Shown piece by piece: positions 30,470 through 43,886 of a stretch of 64,000 nt of DNA. The DNA lies in the NCBI GenBank assembly GCA_009760855.2, contig WPIO01000134.1, forward strand, positions 327,001 through 391,000, given 5' to 3'. The notes below the pieces were generated by a model. That model was not told the DNA's origin, searched no databases, and worked only from the letters and a program-made list of their open reading frames with translations. The number at the start of each line of letters is the position of its first letter. Position 1 is the stretch's first letter. The position numbers were made by a program, and so were the translations under genes. This stretch comes from Cristatella mucedo (Eukaryota > Bryozoa > Phylactolaemata > Cristatellidae).

Positions 30470-31860
30470 CTGACATCAAATTTAAACTTATTACAACGTG
30501 CTGTTATCCAACAAATAATTTAAGGCCCATGCGAAGTTTACATATAGTGTGTGTTAAGCAATAGTTAAGACATCGCATGGATTTTTGTTTAATTGTCAGC
30601 TTTAGTCTTGGAGAATAAACTTATAACAGAGCAGAAACCAAAGTGATTGCAATCATGGGATGATTTTCAAGACCGTAGACTTGAGATAAATTATGATTGA
30701 GCCAAGAGTGAGCTATCGGTTGATCGATGAAGTAGATAATCTGAAGAATTTCAGAGTTCACAAGATATATAAATATTTTTAAGGATTTTAGTGGCTACAT
30801 TAGCTCTACCGACAGTGTAAAACTGTAAATACTATAACGAATTATAATCAGCTTGTTCCCCGGTCAGGTGAATTAATAAGAATAATAATACACTTGATAA
30901 AGCGCTCTCAAAGAACTCAATCTCTTTCTAGGTGCTTTGGGTGTATGGTTTGGCAGGATAGTCTGGCTGCTGTGAAATTTCCCCCTACACTCTGAAAGCA
31001 GCCATGTCACAACCAATTGCATTTGCTTCAAGCAGCAGACGTTCCGCTTTCCATTGTTACACAGCACCAAAATCCGGAAAAATAACCGATTTACTTAGGT
31101 CAAGTGTGGGCATGTGCGAAAGGTGATTACCGGGCAGATCGTCCGATTTGTGAGGGTAACTTTCCTTAGTGTATTGCTTTCTTCAAAGAAGTGGGAGCTG
31201 TCACACAACAGAGACCGGGTTTTCACAGAAGAAGTTAGCAACGAAAGTTTCGCACTCATAAAGATTTGAATAAACATCAATCAATATAATTTTTAACGTC
31301 CGTGAGCGAGTCCGCATACACGAGATGCCAACATCAAGCTTACGCTGATATCTTTGCCATATTTAAGTACTACTGAGATGGTGCAGATATGATAACTGTC
31401 GTCGCAAGAATACTAGGGAGATTATTTACTAATTATGTAACGACATCTTGCACTTCCATATTTGAAATTAAAAATTGGATTGAGATTTTTTCACATCAAG
31501 TATCTTGACAGTCTTACAGCTTTAAACTGATTTTATATTTCCGCAATTGTTTATGAAAGCAAGCTGATAAAGAATACAAATAACTATATCAAGTGATTAA
31601 ATCTTCAAAATAGGTTATCTTTAGATAAAGAGATCATAACTGTCTAGCAATATATCGCCACTAGAAATTCACTGCAAGCTTTTCGGCTCCTAAAAACACA
31701 AGCGGGTTGGTTACTCAAGTGAAATGACTGAAAAAACTCTCTTCAGTCTCAAGGAAAATAAATAATAAATTTTGTTTAGTGAATTGTGTGCATGGAAAAT
31801 AAATAAGAAATTTCTTTACACAACATTAGCCTTTCGCTGATAGGTATAGGCTGTATGCAT
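30470..31860. other. AT-rich, one LINE-A tail, no firm exon
   Basis: A LINE-A tail remnant lies at about 30885-30945 (CACTTGATAAAGCGCTCTCA). A weak minus-strand exon candidate at about 31126-31192 (SHFFEESNTLRKVTLTNRTI) has an acceptor GTGACAG and a donor GTAATC, but its phase does not fit the exon at 31880. Otherwise nothing seen. Confidence 0.3.
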
Positions 31861-31879
31861 AGCAGAGATAGCCAGCTAC

Positions 31880-32004
31880 CTCAATTGGATGCAGTCGGTT
31901 GAAAAACTGGGACTGGGTCAAACGAAACTCTGCCGATATTGTGTCGTTACTTTGCTGCTGAACGAACACCTCCTTTGCCCAGTTTTCCATTTCTTCTCTT
32001 TCGG
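31880..32004 (-). CDS. G1 exon M17, coiled coil
   Basis: Acceptor CTTGTAG, donor GAG/GTAGCT; 125 bases, phase 1 to 0. The peptide AEREEMENWAKEVFVQQQSN continues to LTQSQFFNRLHPIE. Spliced to M16 it reads ELK-AEREEM in frame. Confidence 0.7.
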
Positions 32005-35000
32005 CTACAAGATGCAAATTATTTCTGACGGCTGCACACTGTGTTTGTCACTTTGGTCCAGCCTACGGCAGAGCCGCCGATCCAATCTATGAAAAGACCG
32101 CCCTATGACGACAAGTCCAACGTGTGCCTTTGTCCGAACAAGGGCGCTGCTGCTCGCGCTGCTGCAGCAGCTGCGGCGGTTACGAGCACGCGCCTTACGC
32201 ATGCGCAGCGATGCAGCCGCTCACCCTTGAGCTCAGAGGCGCGATGCTCGGCCGACAGACACTGCTGCTCGAGTCGCTCGAGCCGAATCGTCATGCCGCG
32301 CATCGCTTTGTCGCCGTGCGTTAGCTGCAACGGCGGCCGCGAGTCAGCTGGTCAGCCAGTCGCTTTTCGCACGACACGACGCCAGAGTCGGCAGCGCTCT
32401 GCGGACGCACTGCGACGCCACCTAGCAGCAGCGGCATGGCGCCAGTGAAATGACTTACGCTCTCTTTCTGTGCGGCGCTGAGCCTTTCCAGCACCTGCGT
32501 GTCCGGTATGTCAGCGGACTTTCCTTTCCGTGCCTTTCCTGGTGACGGCGACCTCTTCTTAGGCTTTGGCGATTTCGTCTATGTGCAAAATTGCTTTTAC
32601 ACAGCGAGCGGAAAAATAGTCCACTGTGCGGCCGAATACGTGGGCGACAAAGATTGTAGTGAGCTATTCGATGATTGTGCTCCTGTCTTAATAGAGTCAA
32701 GCGAAGTCGAAGTAAAAAATACCTCGAGGCACTGTACCTAGAAGCCTTGGGGGAGAAAAGCGTGTTTTGCGGCGGCGTAGCCAAGCCCTTAATACCGATT
32801 AGGTTCGCTCGGCACGAAATAAGTAGATCGCCTCGCCCAGAATCGTTTCAGGCGCTATCCCTCTTATTTTTCTTGCTATGACAAATACACGCATCAGGTT
32901 CTACAAGCAGACCGCTAATTGCCATGGAAATACCGTCCCGGCCATGGGATTGGCAGAAATACCGTCCCCCTCACTGGCTAGGGCTTGACCCAACCAAACT
33001 AAGGAGTTGAATATCAAGAATCTCGACTAGCGGCACCGGTTCAGGCTCCAGGTGGCCTGCAAAGAGGTGCCAGGTGCCCCCGAACTACACTCCACCAGGA
33101 TCTTCCACTAACGAGGAATGAATCCAGCTTAGGAACACACGGATAATGTGATTTTCTGGTGCTATATAAACGTATCTCTCAGCTTCTGCTTTCGGTTCCC
33201 TGATCTTTTTGCCGGTCACACCAAATCTGGATCTCCAAATCTGGATCGCCCATAGATGGTGTGAGTGCATACCCAACTTCCTCGTGTCAAAGAATCAAGT
33301 GAGGTAGTGGGCCACGAACAAGTATCACATGTCAGAGCTGAACGCATAGCCTGTACACCTGAGAGCCTGGGCCATGCCGACTGCTTTCGGGCGGAGGGCG
33401 GGGTGAAGGGACTGGGCAAGTACTGCGTACCCTTTTTCCTGAATGAGGCTTGTAGTCAACTTCCAGAATCTCCGGGTATGCTTGCCTGGCTGCCGACGCC
33501 AGAGCCTGGTTCTTTTCGTCTGGAAACAAGTGCAAGCCGTTCAATTCGGCCGCCGGCCCGCCAAAGGAAAACAAGGCAAAGCACGCGGAGCACCGCCGAG
33601 TGGCCCTGGCGAGAAAAGCTCGCCAGTGCTGAAGGCGTCGTTGCAATCTATGCTAATCTAATCTAATCTAAGCTAATGTATAGCTGCACTCGCAGCTTCC
33701 CTTCGAGCGGCCAGCAGACGTTCGAGTACACTCGAGCAGCGGCACGCGGCGCTGCCTATACAAGTGAGTGCCAACACTCGCTCGCTCGCTCGACTCGCGC
33801 TGCCAGCATCCTTCACCTTCGAGCATCTCTAGCTCTTGCACGAGCTGTTCGTATCTTGCTTGAAGGCGCTGCAAGGTGTAGGCTACCCTCGCACTGTGAA
33901 ACTCAGCAGCGTTGATAGCCTAAAAAGTAGCTGCAGCTGCACGATGAGTGAAAGTGAACTCCCGCATGCTGCACGCTCCATGCGACCAGCTACGAGCTGC
34001 CGATGGCAGCGCTGTTTCACTGAAATACTGGTCTTTCAGTGCACAGCCTGCATGTCAAAGTCGCCGTCTGCTGCTCGCAGGAGGTCTTAGTGCATACTCT
34101 AATTTCGATTGACAGTAAGCTATTGGTCCGCGTGCGTATAGCTGTTTATAAAGCAGTCTCGAGATAGTTGTGGTATCAATAAAGAGTGCTCTGCCGTCGT
34201 TTGCTCCGTGGCAGGCCACTCGACGAGTATGCGGAACGGGGGAGCCGGTAGCAAAGGTAGAGCTGCACCGGGCTTAATTATGGCAGGGTATCTTTCAATT
34301 TCCTGCCCTGTAGTTTATTTTTTGAACGAATGAATTGGCGGTAAAAGTTTGGTAATTTTTCTGTTCATAAGCAATTCAGGGCTGATCAAAAGAACGACTA
34401 CGAAAAAAAGGTTAGTAGTGACCACAACGAGGCACTGTGTAGTGATTTCAGCAGATTTTTCAAAGTAATCTTCAATGCCTTCCCCCGTATTCAGTTAGTT
34501 TCTAAAAATATTGATTTGAATAAAAATAATGACTATTGTCAGGACTAAAGCATTCTCAAGCAGCTGCAGCTAGTTGAAATTACGCTGATAAGCTTCAATG
34601 TCTAGTTAACTGTGGTTTATAGCAACGACTTGAAAGCCTTATTAGATGCGTACATTGTGTCTCTCTCAATTGTTCTGCTGAAGTAAAGAGCCACCATGGC
34701 AGTGAGTGCTTCTCTATCTACTCCAGATGCAGCCGTAAATTTATGCATTTGCCTTCGGTAGACTGTTTTCCTACCGAGAGCAGCAGCTAATCAGGGGTGG
34801 AATAGCAGGGGCTGCTTACGACGTACCTGATAGCAGTAAGACCCAGTCCTGTAGTCTTGTAGTCTTGTACTCGGAGGTTATAATAATAATATACTTGCAT
34901 AGCGCCGTGATAAAACTGATACATTTATTTAAGCACTTTACAGATGCTGTATAGAAGGCATTACCGAATGATTGGTGGTAACATCCCCAAGCAGCAGGCA

Positions 35001-38000
35001 CAGTGTAAGCAGGTACATGCACATGTGAGATGAATCACAAAGATCCACCAAATGCTGTCATAAACAGGTGCATTTTAAGCTTCTTTTAAATTTCGTCATG
35101 TCAGGGGACGTTGTGATATGCGTCGGTAATTATTTCCAGGCTTTGTAAGCAGAGAAACGAAACTAAAGGTACAGTCTCCTACGGTTTTGAGGTTTGTACG
35201 AGGTATGGCTACGCGATTCGAGTCTGGACAGCTGGTTGTACAATTCTTCGCCTGGTGAGGAAGCAGATCTGATAGGTAGGCAGGGGCCAGCGAATAAAGG
35301 GACCTAAAAGTAAGTGACAGAACATAGAAGTCGATGGTCTGCTTGATTGGGAGCCAGTACAGGTCAGCAAGAAGAAGTAGTGGGATGTGGCAACTGCGAC
35401 GCTCACGACAGACAAGCCTAGCTGCGGAGTTTTGCACCATCTCTAGGCGCCTGATTGCACAGGCAGGTAGATCAGCAACCAGTGAGTTACAGAAGTTGAG
35501 TAGGGATGTCACAAGTGCATGGACCAATTTAGATTTAGTATCCCTGTCTAAGCAAGCCCAAATTGTAGCAATGTTATGTGGCTGAAAGTAGGCAGACTTG
35601 ACTGTGGAGTTGATATGGTCGTCTAACGAGAGGTCGCTTTGGAATATGACACCTAGATTTCAAGCTGATTCAACCGGAGATATGCTGGCAGAGCCAATTT
35701 TTGAGCGTCAGCCATTCCAATTTGTAAGGCCCCTTTGGAACAGGAACCAAGATTCTCGAGTTCATGCTCCCGACCACACTCATTTAGCGTAAACGGCGTC
35801 TGCGTTCCTGGTAGGCTGCTGCCTCGTGCCTCGCGGGAACACCCGGCAGAGGCATTTCTGATGTCTTTACTCCTCCACGCCCAGCATTTGCCAACTAACG
35901 CATACTTCAATCACCCCTAGCTAATCATTTGTCTGTTGTATTGCACGTTAGCCTACCCATGGCCATGCAGTTTGCTAATGCATGCAAAAGGCATCTTGCT
36001 GTGCAAATTTCTAATGCTGCTTGCTGGCAAAGCAAATAAGCTATGCAGCAAGTGCCCTGTGCTGCCGTAGTGAAGTGTACTCCACTTATTGGGTGTGACA
36101 TTGAAATAGACACACCCATCATTAATCGGCTACATCATCAATAAGCCTTCAGCCAGTCAAAATACCATAATGCACATACCGGTTCGCGGCTCTGGAGCAC
36201 GTGGGCTGGTAGCTCACGTGCTGCGGCCCTCATCAGCTGTCTCTGGTGCTCCGCATGGCCTTCTATCTGCACTGCCTGCTTTCCTGGCTCTGGTTCGAGG
36301 GTAGCGTTGGCGTCTTGACCGGCTGCCACCGCCGCCGAGGTCAGGCTGGCGGTGAAGTTGAGCCTGGGCTGCTGGTGCGTCACAACTTCTCGGAAGACGC
36401 GCTCGTAGTAAGGCAGCCGATCGGAGCTGCAGACCAGCAAAGCGCTGCCGTGTAGTGCACGCCTAGCGCGTGTGCGTGCAGCAGCGCAGATGCATCGACG
36501 TTCTCTCGCGGTAGATTGGAGGGCAGAGCATTTGCCTCAGCAGCAGCGGCGGCGGCAGCGGCAGCGGCAGCTCACTTGATAAGGCAGTACTTGGTCAGAT
36601 AGTCCAACGGGTCCGCTCCGGCTGCTCGCTTTTCTTTCTTTGTAGGTGACGAGATTTCAGATCGTCTCTGCCCCACGCTTACTCTGCAAACGGCGTCACG
36701 CGAGCAGCAGCTTGTTTGCTTCGCACAGGTTTCGAAACGAGATGCAGTAATCGGGTGGAAGCAGTGGAGCATTAGGAAGCCGAAGTTGCTCTGCAAAATA
36801 ATTGCGACGACCGCATCCCGATTCAGGTACCGGGGCTGAGTCCTGCAGCAGCGACTCTTTCTTTCCGGCTGCAGGCGGCAAGAAATCCGCCAAGGCTCTT
36901 CTGCCGCTATACAAAAAATGGCTGAGCTCTACTCCGCCTTGCATCTTGGGCGAAAAGTGATCGCACTTCACGACCCTCGTTGCGTATTCGGGTCCTAAAG
37001 CAGGCAGTCATGTATTGCCAGCTGCACCAAGCCAAGCTGGTGAAATCCACTAATGTCCACCTGCTGTCAAAAGTGCAGCTACTGCATAGCGACCGCTAAC
37101 AAATACTGGAATAATCATTAGCGTGTGGGGCTTCTAATGGGCACTGCTAGTCAGAGACAAGGATCGCCCAGTTTTCAGCCTGCGGGACTTAGCCAAGCGG
37201 TAAGCTGTTCACAGTTCTCGACCCACGTTTGGATTTGAGTCTTGCAATGGGCGATCCTATATTGCCCAGTGCAAGCAGTGGCAATAGCGGTTAAGAATCT
37301 TCTTGCGCTTGATAAATGAGGCCGTTAAAATCAGCCGACTTTTACGTTAACTTTCCTACCCACCCGACCACTAGTTATAACTTTTATATGTATCCTGATA
37401 GGTTCGTTATATTTATATGAATTCAGCAGTCGAGTATTGACATACTTAATGCGAGCCATACACTTATAATTCAATCAGCAGTATGAGTACTTTCTGCTTC
37501 GGTCAACAGCATAGTAAAATCTGACATGTAATTTGATATTGAATCTAGAACAGCTCTAGAGCAAAAAGATGCCGTCTTTTAGGAATTCGCATTTTCTTAA
37601 ATGTTGAGCGGCTGGGGAAGCCTCTTCAACTAAAGTGTTAGGGCATGTGCTCGCAGAGATCATTCAACATTTTAAACTTCGACAAACTTATTATACACTT
37701 TAGATTCATTAACCGACCAGCTAGAACGCCTAATTTAACCATTCGCTGGTGCAGTGCACAGATTTCGAGCACCATATTGACGGCCGCAGACTGCCATGCG
37801 TTTCAATTCTCTATATATGTGACAGCTAAACGGTTTGCATCCCGACACACGCGCATATACAAAGTAACCAGGGCATTCAGAATGCATATAGGAAATGTCT
37901 CACGTCCTCTTAAAATCCAGCCGTGGAAGGAGAAGTGGCAGCAGTACTATCCCCAATCGTACGGGTGAACGGCATAAGCGTCTGCTTCGGCATTAGCAGA

Positions 38001-41000
38001 GAATGCATCCAAGCTTTGATTCACTTTCGTGAAACTTAAGGTGTAACATCCTTCGCAGTTAAAAATGTGGCAGCGTATTTTCTAGCCCAAAATATTTGGC
38101 AAAGCATTTGGCGACGCTCTTGGTATATCATACGAGGCACCCAGCTCTAAATGGGGAACATGGCGCAGCAGCTGGGCTCAGATTATGCTGCATATCTGAA
38201 AATGCAACTGCGAAGCTGCTCATATCGGCTTATCACGGCAGCGTTGGAAATAGCGAGTCTCCGGCCCCCGCGTACCTCGCTTTCTCCACCACGCTTCTCA
38301 CAGAGCTCATTCTCGCTGAGTTCGTCGCAGTTGCAATATCGGACCAGTGCTTACTCGCGCGCGAGGCCATCGCTCCGAGGCCCGCTCCGAGGCAGTCGCT
38401 CGCCCGCTCGCTTTTGCCGATAATTACTAAATGGCCATTGTGATGTCACATTGGAAAGCCACAATTCCTCAAGTACTCGAAAGCCACGATCCCGCACAAA
38501 CCTGCCTTGTTCAAAATAAATTGGTCGATATTGCTCTCGGGTCTACTCGAAACGAGCCTCGTACCTGCTGGAGCTCCCTTTCCATCTTGCTTGAGTGAGC
38601 GTCGTTCTTGCCATCGCTTGACACGTCAACGGGACAAGTTTCTATGGAATTTTTATTTCTAAGTCTCGATTGGAACTTGATAGCAAGATCTGAAAAATTG
38701 TAGTAGTATAGCTACTGGGCCACTACTCGTTCAAGTCTTTTGGATAAGAATGGTAGAACTGGGACGGTCGAAGCGGTGAAAACGCTCTATGCTAAAGCGA
38801 CCGACCGATCCGAGCTTCAGCGGCAGGTCGTTAGGTCTGAGCTTTGGTCCGTCGAAAGACCGTTTTTTCAATTTATTTCATCAATTAATTTCGTCAATTC
38901 ATTTTCGCACCGGAAGTGGCCAGAAGTCAAAGGTAAATATTAGAATTAACCGAAACTTTTACTGTGCCAACTCTGGGCAAGCGGTCTAGGTTGCAGCGCT
39001 GCTAACGTTATTGGTCTCATATCCCAGGTCGAATCCTTCAACGTTTCTCGCAGATGCACCGGCCAAGTGGTGAAGGTGGCGTGCACCTCGTGCTAGTGTC
39101 ACAGACTCGAGCTTCATCGGCCAGTTATTCCATCTCAGCTTGGGTGACGCACCCCGATCGAGCGAGCGATCTTGCATCTGCATTCGGACGTTTCGAAGTA
39201 CTCTAGCGGCTCAGCCAGCGAGCAGCTGGCTGAGGTTCGGGGCACCGCCAAGCGAAAAAGCTGCGGTTTCACGATCTCTTCACTCACACTTTGGTCCGAG
39301 ACTCAAACAGTTTCAGCGCCCGCATTCTATTCTTCACCAGCTGCGGTGGCGCCGCCGTGCTGACCGGCGGCTGCGGAGGAGGCGGCGGCGGTAAAGGCTC
39401 CTGAAAAAAGGAGGCGTGGCATGCCAGCCTCGAGCTTGGTCGCCGACATAGCCCGGAAGGACTCGCTCGGCTCGCGCCGCTCTCACGCAGCTCGCGCTCA
39501 GGCGCATTCGCGCAGCCGCTTGCCTTCTTCGCCGGCGGCGGCGGCTGCTCTACAGGCGGCGGCTCCAACGGCAGCGGCGGCGGAACGTCGGCGACCGGTG
39601 GCGATGGAGGCGAAGTGGGTCCAGGGGTGGTGGGCTCTCGCTTTTGAAAAATAACAAGACAGCACTGGCGGCTTCAGGCAGCGTATACCAGCAAAGGCAA
39701 AGGCTTCTCATATGCATCGCTGTCACGCTCCACGTCGGGTCGTGCTTCGTTACGGACTCTACCGACTACCGACGGCAGCGACGACTCGATAACCGAAAAG
39801 GGCACGTCGCTGTTTCCCCCCCCCCCCAGCGGGAGTTCATGTAAGCACCGTATTCGCACGCGTGCTCGCATCTTCGAGGTGTTCGTGCATTCGGCTGAAG
39901 AACGGGCGCGCGCAGCTCTTTTGCAGTGCTTGCTTCTACTGAGACTTCTGGAAAAGCTCCATCTTCGTGCGAACGTTAGCAAAATTTCTTCAATCAAATT
40001 AGGCTGATCTGTGCACACATCGTGCGTACGGGATCTTGGTGCTTTCGTCGCATCTGTAGTGTTAAGCTTTGAATGAATAGGTAAGGTGAGGTGAAAGGTT
40101 ACGGTAAGGTGAAGCTACTCGCTGAGCTGACTCTCGTGCACTAGCGACTCTGACAAGCCGACCTTCGACCTTTGGTAGCTCTAGTAGTGAGGCCTCTGCA
40201 TCTCATTTCCTGGGGTGAGTCACCCATTCAAGTACAGGCTTTTAAGCTATCACCTGAGACTTATACTTAGATTTACGGCAACGCAAGAACTGCTTACACA
40301 GTCAAGCAGCAAGCACTACGCCACTATTAGCGGCCACCCTTCCAGCAGAGCCGATTCAGGCACCCGCACAGACTGCGACAATATCAACTTAGCTGGACTT
40401 ACATGGATCACAAACTCCATTTCCGGAGATTCGGGGGCGTTTTCAATCGGCGAGGTCCCTTCGTCGGTAGGCGGTTCCTCTGCCACTGTGCCAATGCTCT
40501 GAAACATAGGCCTGTGTTGAATTCGTTTTCAGATTTCGCGGGCACGCATCAGAGCATTTTTCGATCGAATTGTACGATTGTACGATCGAAGAGACGGCTG
40601 ATCCGAGTCGCTGATCACCCGAGCCATTGATAGGACTCATTAAAAAGTAACGAAAAATGCCCTGTGAAAGCATTGCAGGTGGGACAGTAGTAAATCTTGC
40701 AAGCTGACTAGTGTGGAACATGATTTATCATTCGGATACTGTCAGCAGCAGATGAATGCATAAGTCAATCTTCTGGGATTTATTTTAATATAGCGGGGTT
40801 TTCTAATAACCTGTGAGTTGTCATAGTTCGGAGCAGCATAAACTTACACGTGGGCCGTGAGCCCACGGCACAGACCACTTAAGATTGTCTAGGACGATCG
40901 TCTGACTAGCTACTGCAGACTCCGCTTCCGTAGCTTACAATCCTTCTTTGTGAGGCGAGGTGCACGCCAAGCAGATCCTTCACCGACCACTAATACCAGC

Positions 41001-42454
41001 AGGAAATATAGGTACATGTAATAGCAACATGAAAGCTTGGAATCTCCACCCATCAACCACGTCGAAACGATGCAAAGATATTAGTTTCGTGAAGATCCCC
41101 ATAATATTTGTCTAGTATATCATGCATGCTATACTCGCAGCATGGCTGCCGCGAAAACCGACCCGTGTTGGCAAGCGACTTGACGGAAGACCTTGGAGAT
41201 GCTTGTAAAACTCTTGTTACTAGGAAAAATTTTGGTGGTTACCGCACTTCGGCATCCAGACTTAGTTCTTTCAAGATGGTCCAGTACTGCTATCAACGTG
41301 AATGCCTGAGGCGTGACACTTCGCTTCAGGATCTATTAAAAGATTTCACTTGCACGACCCGAATATTTCCAAGCAAAAAAGAACGCTGTACACAACACCT
41401 TCTGACACGATCAGTTAAGAAGTAAATTTAGAAATTAAAAAATTGACCAGACGATTTATACAACTGATGCCGGTCCAATTTCGCTCGTGTGCCCTGTAAC
41501 TTGTTGAATCGGTTTTGTGGCCTGAAGGAAACGCCGGTGGGTACAGGAGGAGGAACACACTTGTTATTTTACTGAGAAGTTCTGGGTCAGGGCCTGGAGA
41601 CTGGAAGGGTTGAGTCGGAGTGAGGGTAGGGGGTGGGGGTAGACACAATTGAAAGAGCCTTGATTCTTGACAGGAGAGAAGCTAGTAAGTATAATTTGTC
41701 TGTTCTCCTTCCATATAGAAGCCAGACTTGAAAGGCTATTTATTGTATACGGGTAGTTGCGGAATTTGGCACACATAATATTTCTTACATTTACCCGGAT
41801 GCTATCCCTGTGAGCTCGAATGCACGTCCTTAAGCGCATGGTCCTTTTGAATCTTCATCTCACTAGTTATCATTCAATGAGTGAAGTAGATTTTTTCAAA
41901 GGATGAGCTTTTAAAGGATTAACAGGACATGCTCCGAGAAAGATCATGTTTCAAAACTTGGCAAGTTTCCAAGCATGCCTAAGGCAGCAGGTGAGGTATG
42001 GCACATGTATACTCCACTGAGACCACATGAGGCTTTAATCCCATACTTTTGAGGGTTTTGCATGCTAGTTTGTTATAATCATCTTGATAAAGCTAGTATC
42101 AGTACCTTCAGATTCATTTCGAGGCCAAATATCAAATGATAAACGAAGGTAAATTTGTAAGTCAAGGCCAAAAGGTCTGAGGTGCCGTCAATGTTCTTTG
42201 AAGCAATAAAGACACATTCCCCTTTAATGTGGACTTCAGACGTCCGGCTTATTTAGAAATAAGTAATGGGGTGAAGGAATCGCCCCCAAATCCAATGGGA
42301 TGACCTTAACAAGCACTTTTTTGCAGTATTATTCAGGGGCTGATGCAGGGGCATAGAAACTATTTCTGCCTAATGATTTTCGCTCTAACCATATTTGACC
42401 GCTGTAACAGCACTTTATCAATCTTGAACCTAATCGGTACTATTGCTAGAATAC

Positions 42455-42529
<75 letters not shown>

Positions 42530-43851
42530 GCAGTTTTTAAAATATCTCTAAACATTTTACGAGCAAACGATGAGCGAAATTTTCACAAGAGTAATCTCAT
42601 AGTCCGTATTAACGGCAGTTACACTTAAAGCATACCAATAAATGCATGAAGTTAGGCTTCTCTGTTGGTGGCGCAGGTTGAGCAGGTCGCTGAGCTTTGC
42701 TCGCCATCTTCGTTTTTGTCTCTGTACCTACAGAGCGGTCAGAGGAGCGCTAGCACCAAGAACGCCGTAAGAAAAATGAGCGAAGACAATATTTACATAC
42801 ACCGACTAATGAAAGCGATGCCACCACAGATCGGTAAGGCTTCATGTACTTACTTCCACCAATTACTAGCCACTACTGAATTCTAAGGAGCCGCAACGCT
42901 TGTAGGAGCAACGTTCCTTGGCCAATTCACGAAAGCTGCCAACTTGTACAGTATAGCCATATGCTACGATCGTGTACCCACGAACAATGGGTGCACCGCG
43001 GAAAGATCTATCCAAGAGTTTAAATTAATTAAAAGAATAAAGACGTTCCACTTAGAGATAGTGTCTACTTTGGTTTTACATACGTAATTAAACAACACGC
43101 TAATCAAAACACTGCTCATCGCTTTTACACAGTACTCTTCATAGCTGTCGTGTGAATATCACAGAGTGTACAACGTAAACATGATGTCAGCGTATCTTTT
43201 TACGGACTCGCGTGCTCACATTCCAATTTATATAGGTTGATGGTGCAAGCGAGGTCTGTACAGAACTGTTCTGTATGGCACTATTCAAGTACTTGCATTC
43301 CAAAGCCGAAGAGCATTCAATCTTTTGATACGTGCTTGTCAGGATATCGGTTCTAATAAGAACGAAAAACGATCCCACCACTCCCACACTGCCTAGAGCG
43401 AGATGCTATGCCTTTTTCGCCTGTGGCTATTACTTTTTTTTTCTTCGGTAGCGACCAGTCACTCTGCCTCGTAGCAGAGAGCAAGGCTTCCCGGAAGGAT
43501 TCCCCGCTCTTACCTTGCTGGGCGGTGGCTGACAAAGTAGCACCTCCTGCTTTTTTGGTGGCCGGAGCCTGTTCAGAGCGCTGCTTGACCGGTGCAGAGT
43601 GCGCTGCAGCAGCCGCCGGAGCGCTGCCCTGCGAGCTGCTCTCCGGCGGCGGAGCGGCGCCAGCGTTCGTGCTTTTTTCCTCCACAGCCTGAGATGTAGC
43701 GGCGTCTTTTATAGGACTCGCCTGTTGATCAGGAATCGTGGCACTACTTTGTTGTACTTCGGCAGTGTTTTTCGGAGCTACATGTACACAAAAATGCAAA
43801 CACTCTTTACTTACAAGTTTGATTAGACACAGTAAAAGCAAGTGCTGTCCT

Positions 43852-43886
<35 letters not shown>

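Noticed and set aside
31126-31192. Minus-strand exon candidate (SHFFEESNTLRKVTLTNRTI)
   Set aside because: Phase does not match M17 and the peptide has no recognisable features.
36790-36880. Minus-strand coding-looking pieces upstream of M11 (GKKESLLQDSAP, QLRLPNAPLLPPDYCISFRN)
   Set aside because: Partly open with AG/GT sites, but M10 joins M11 in phase directly. Including them needs a 43-base intron.
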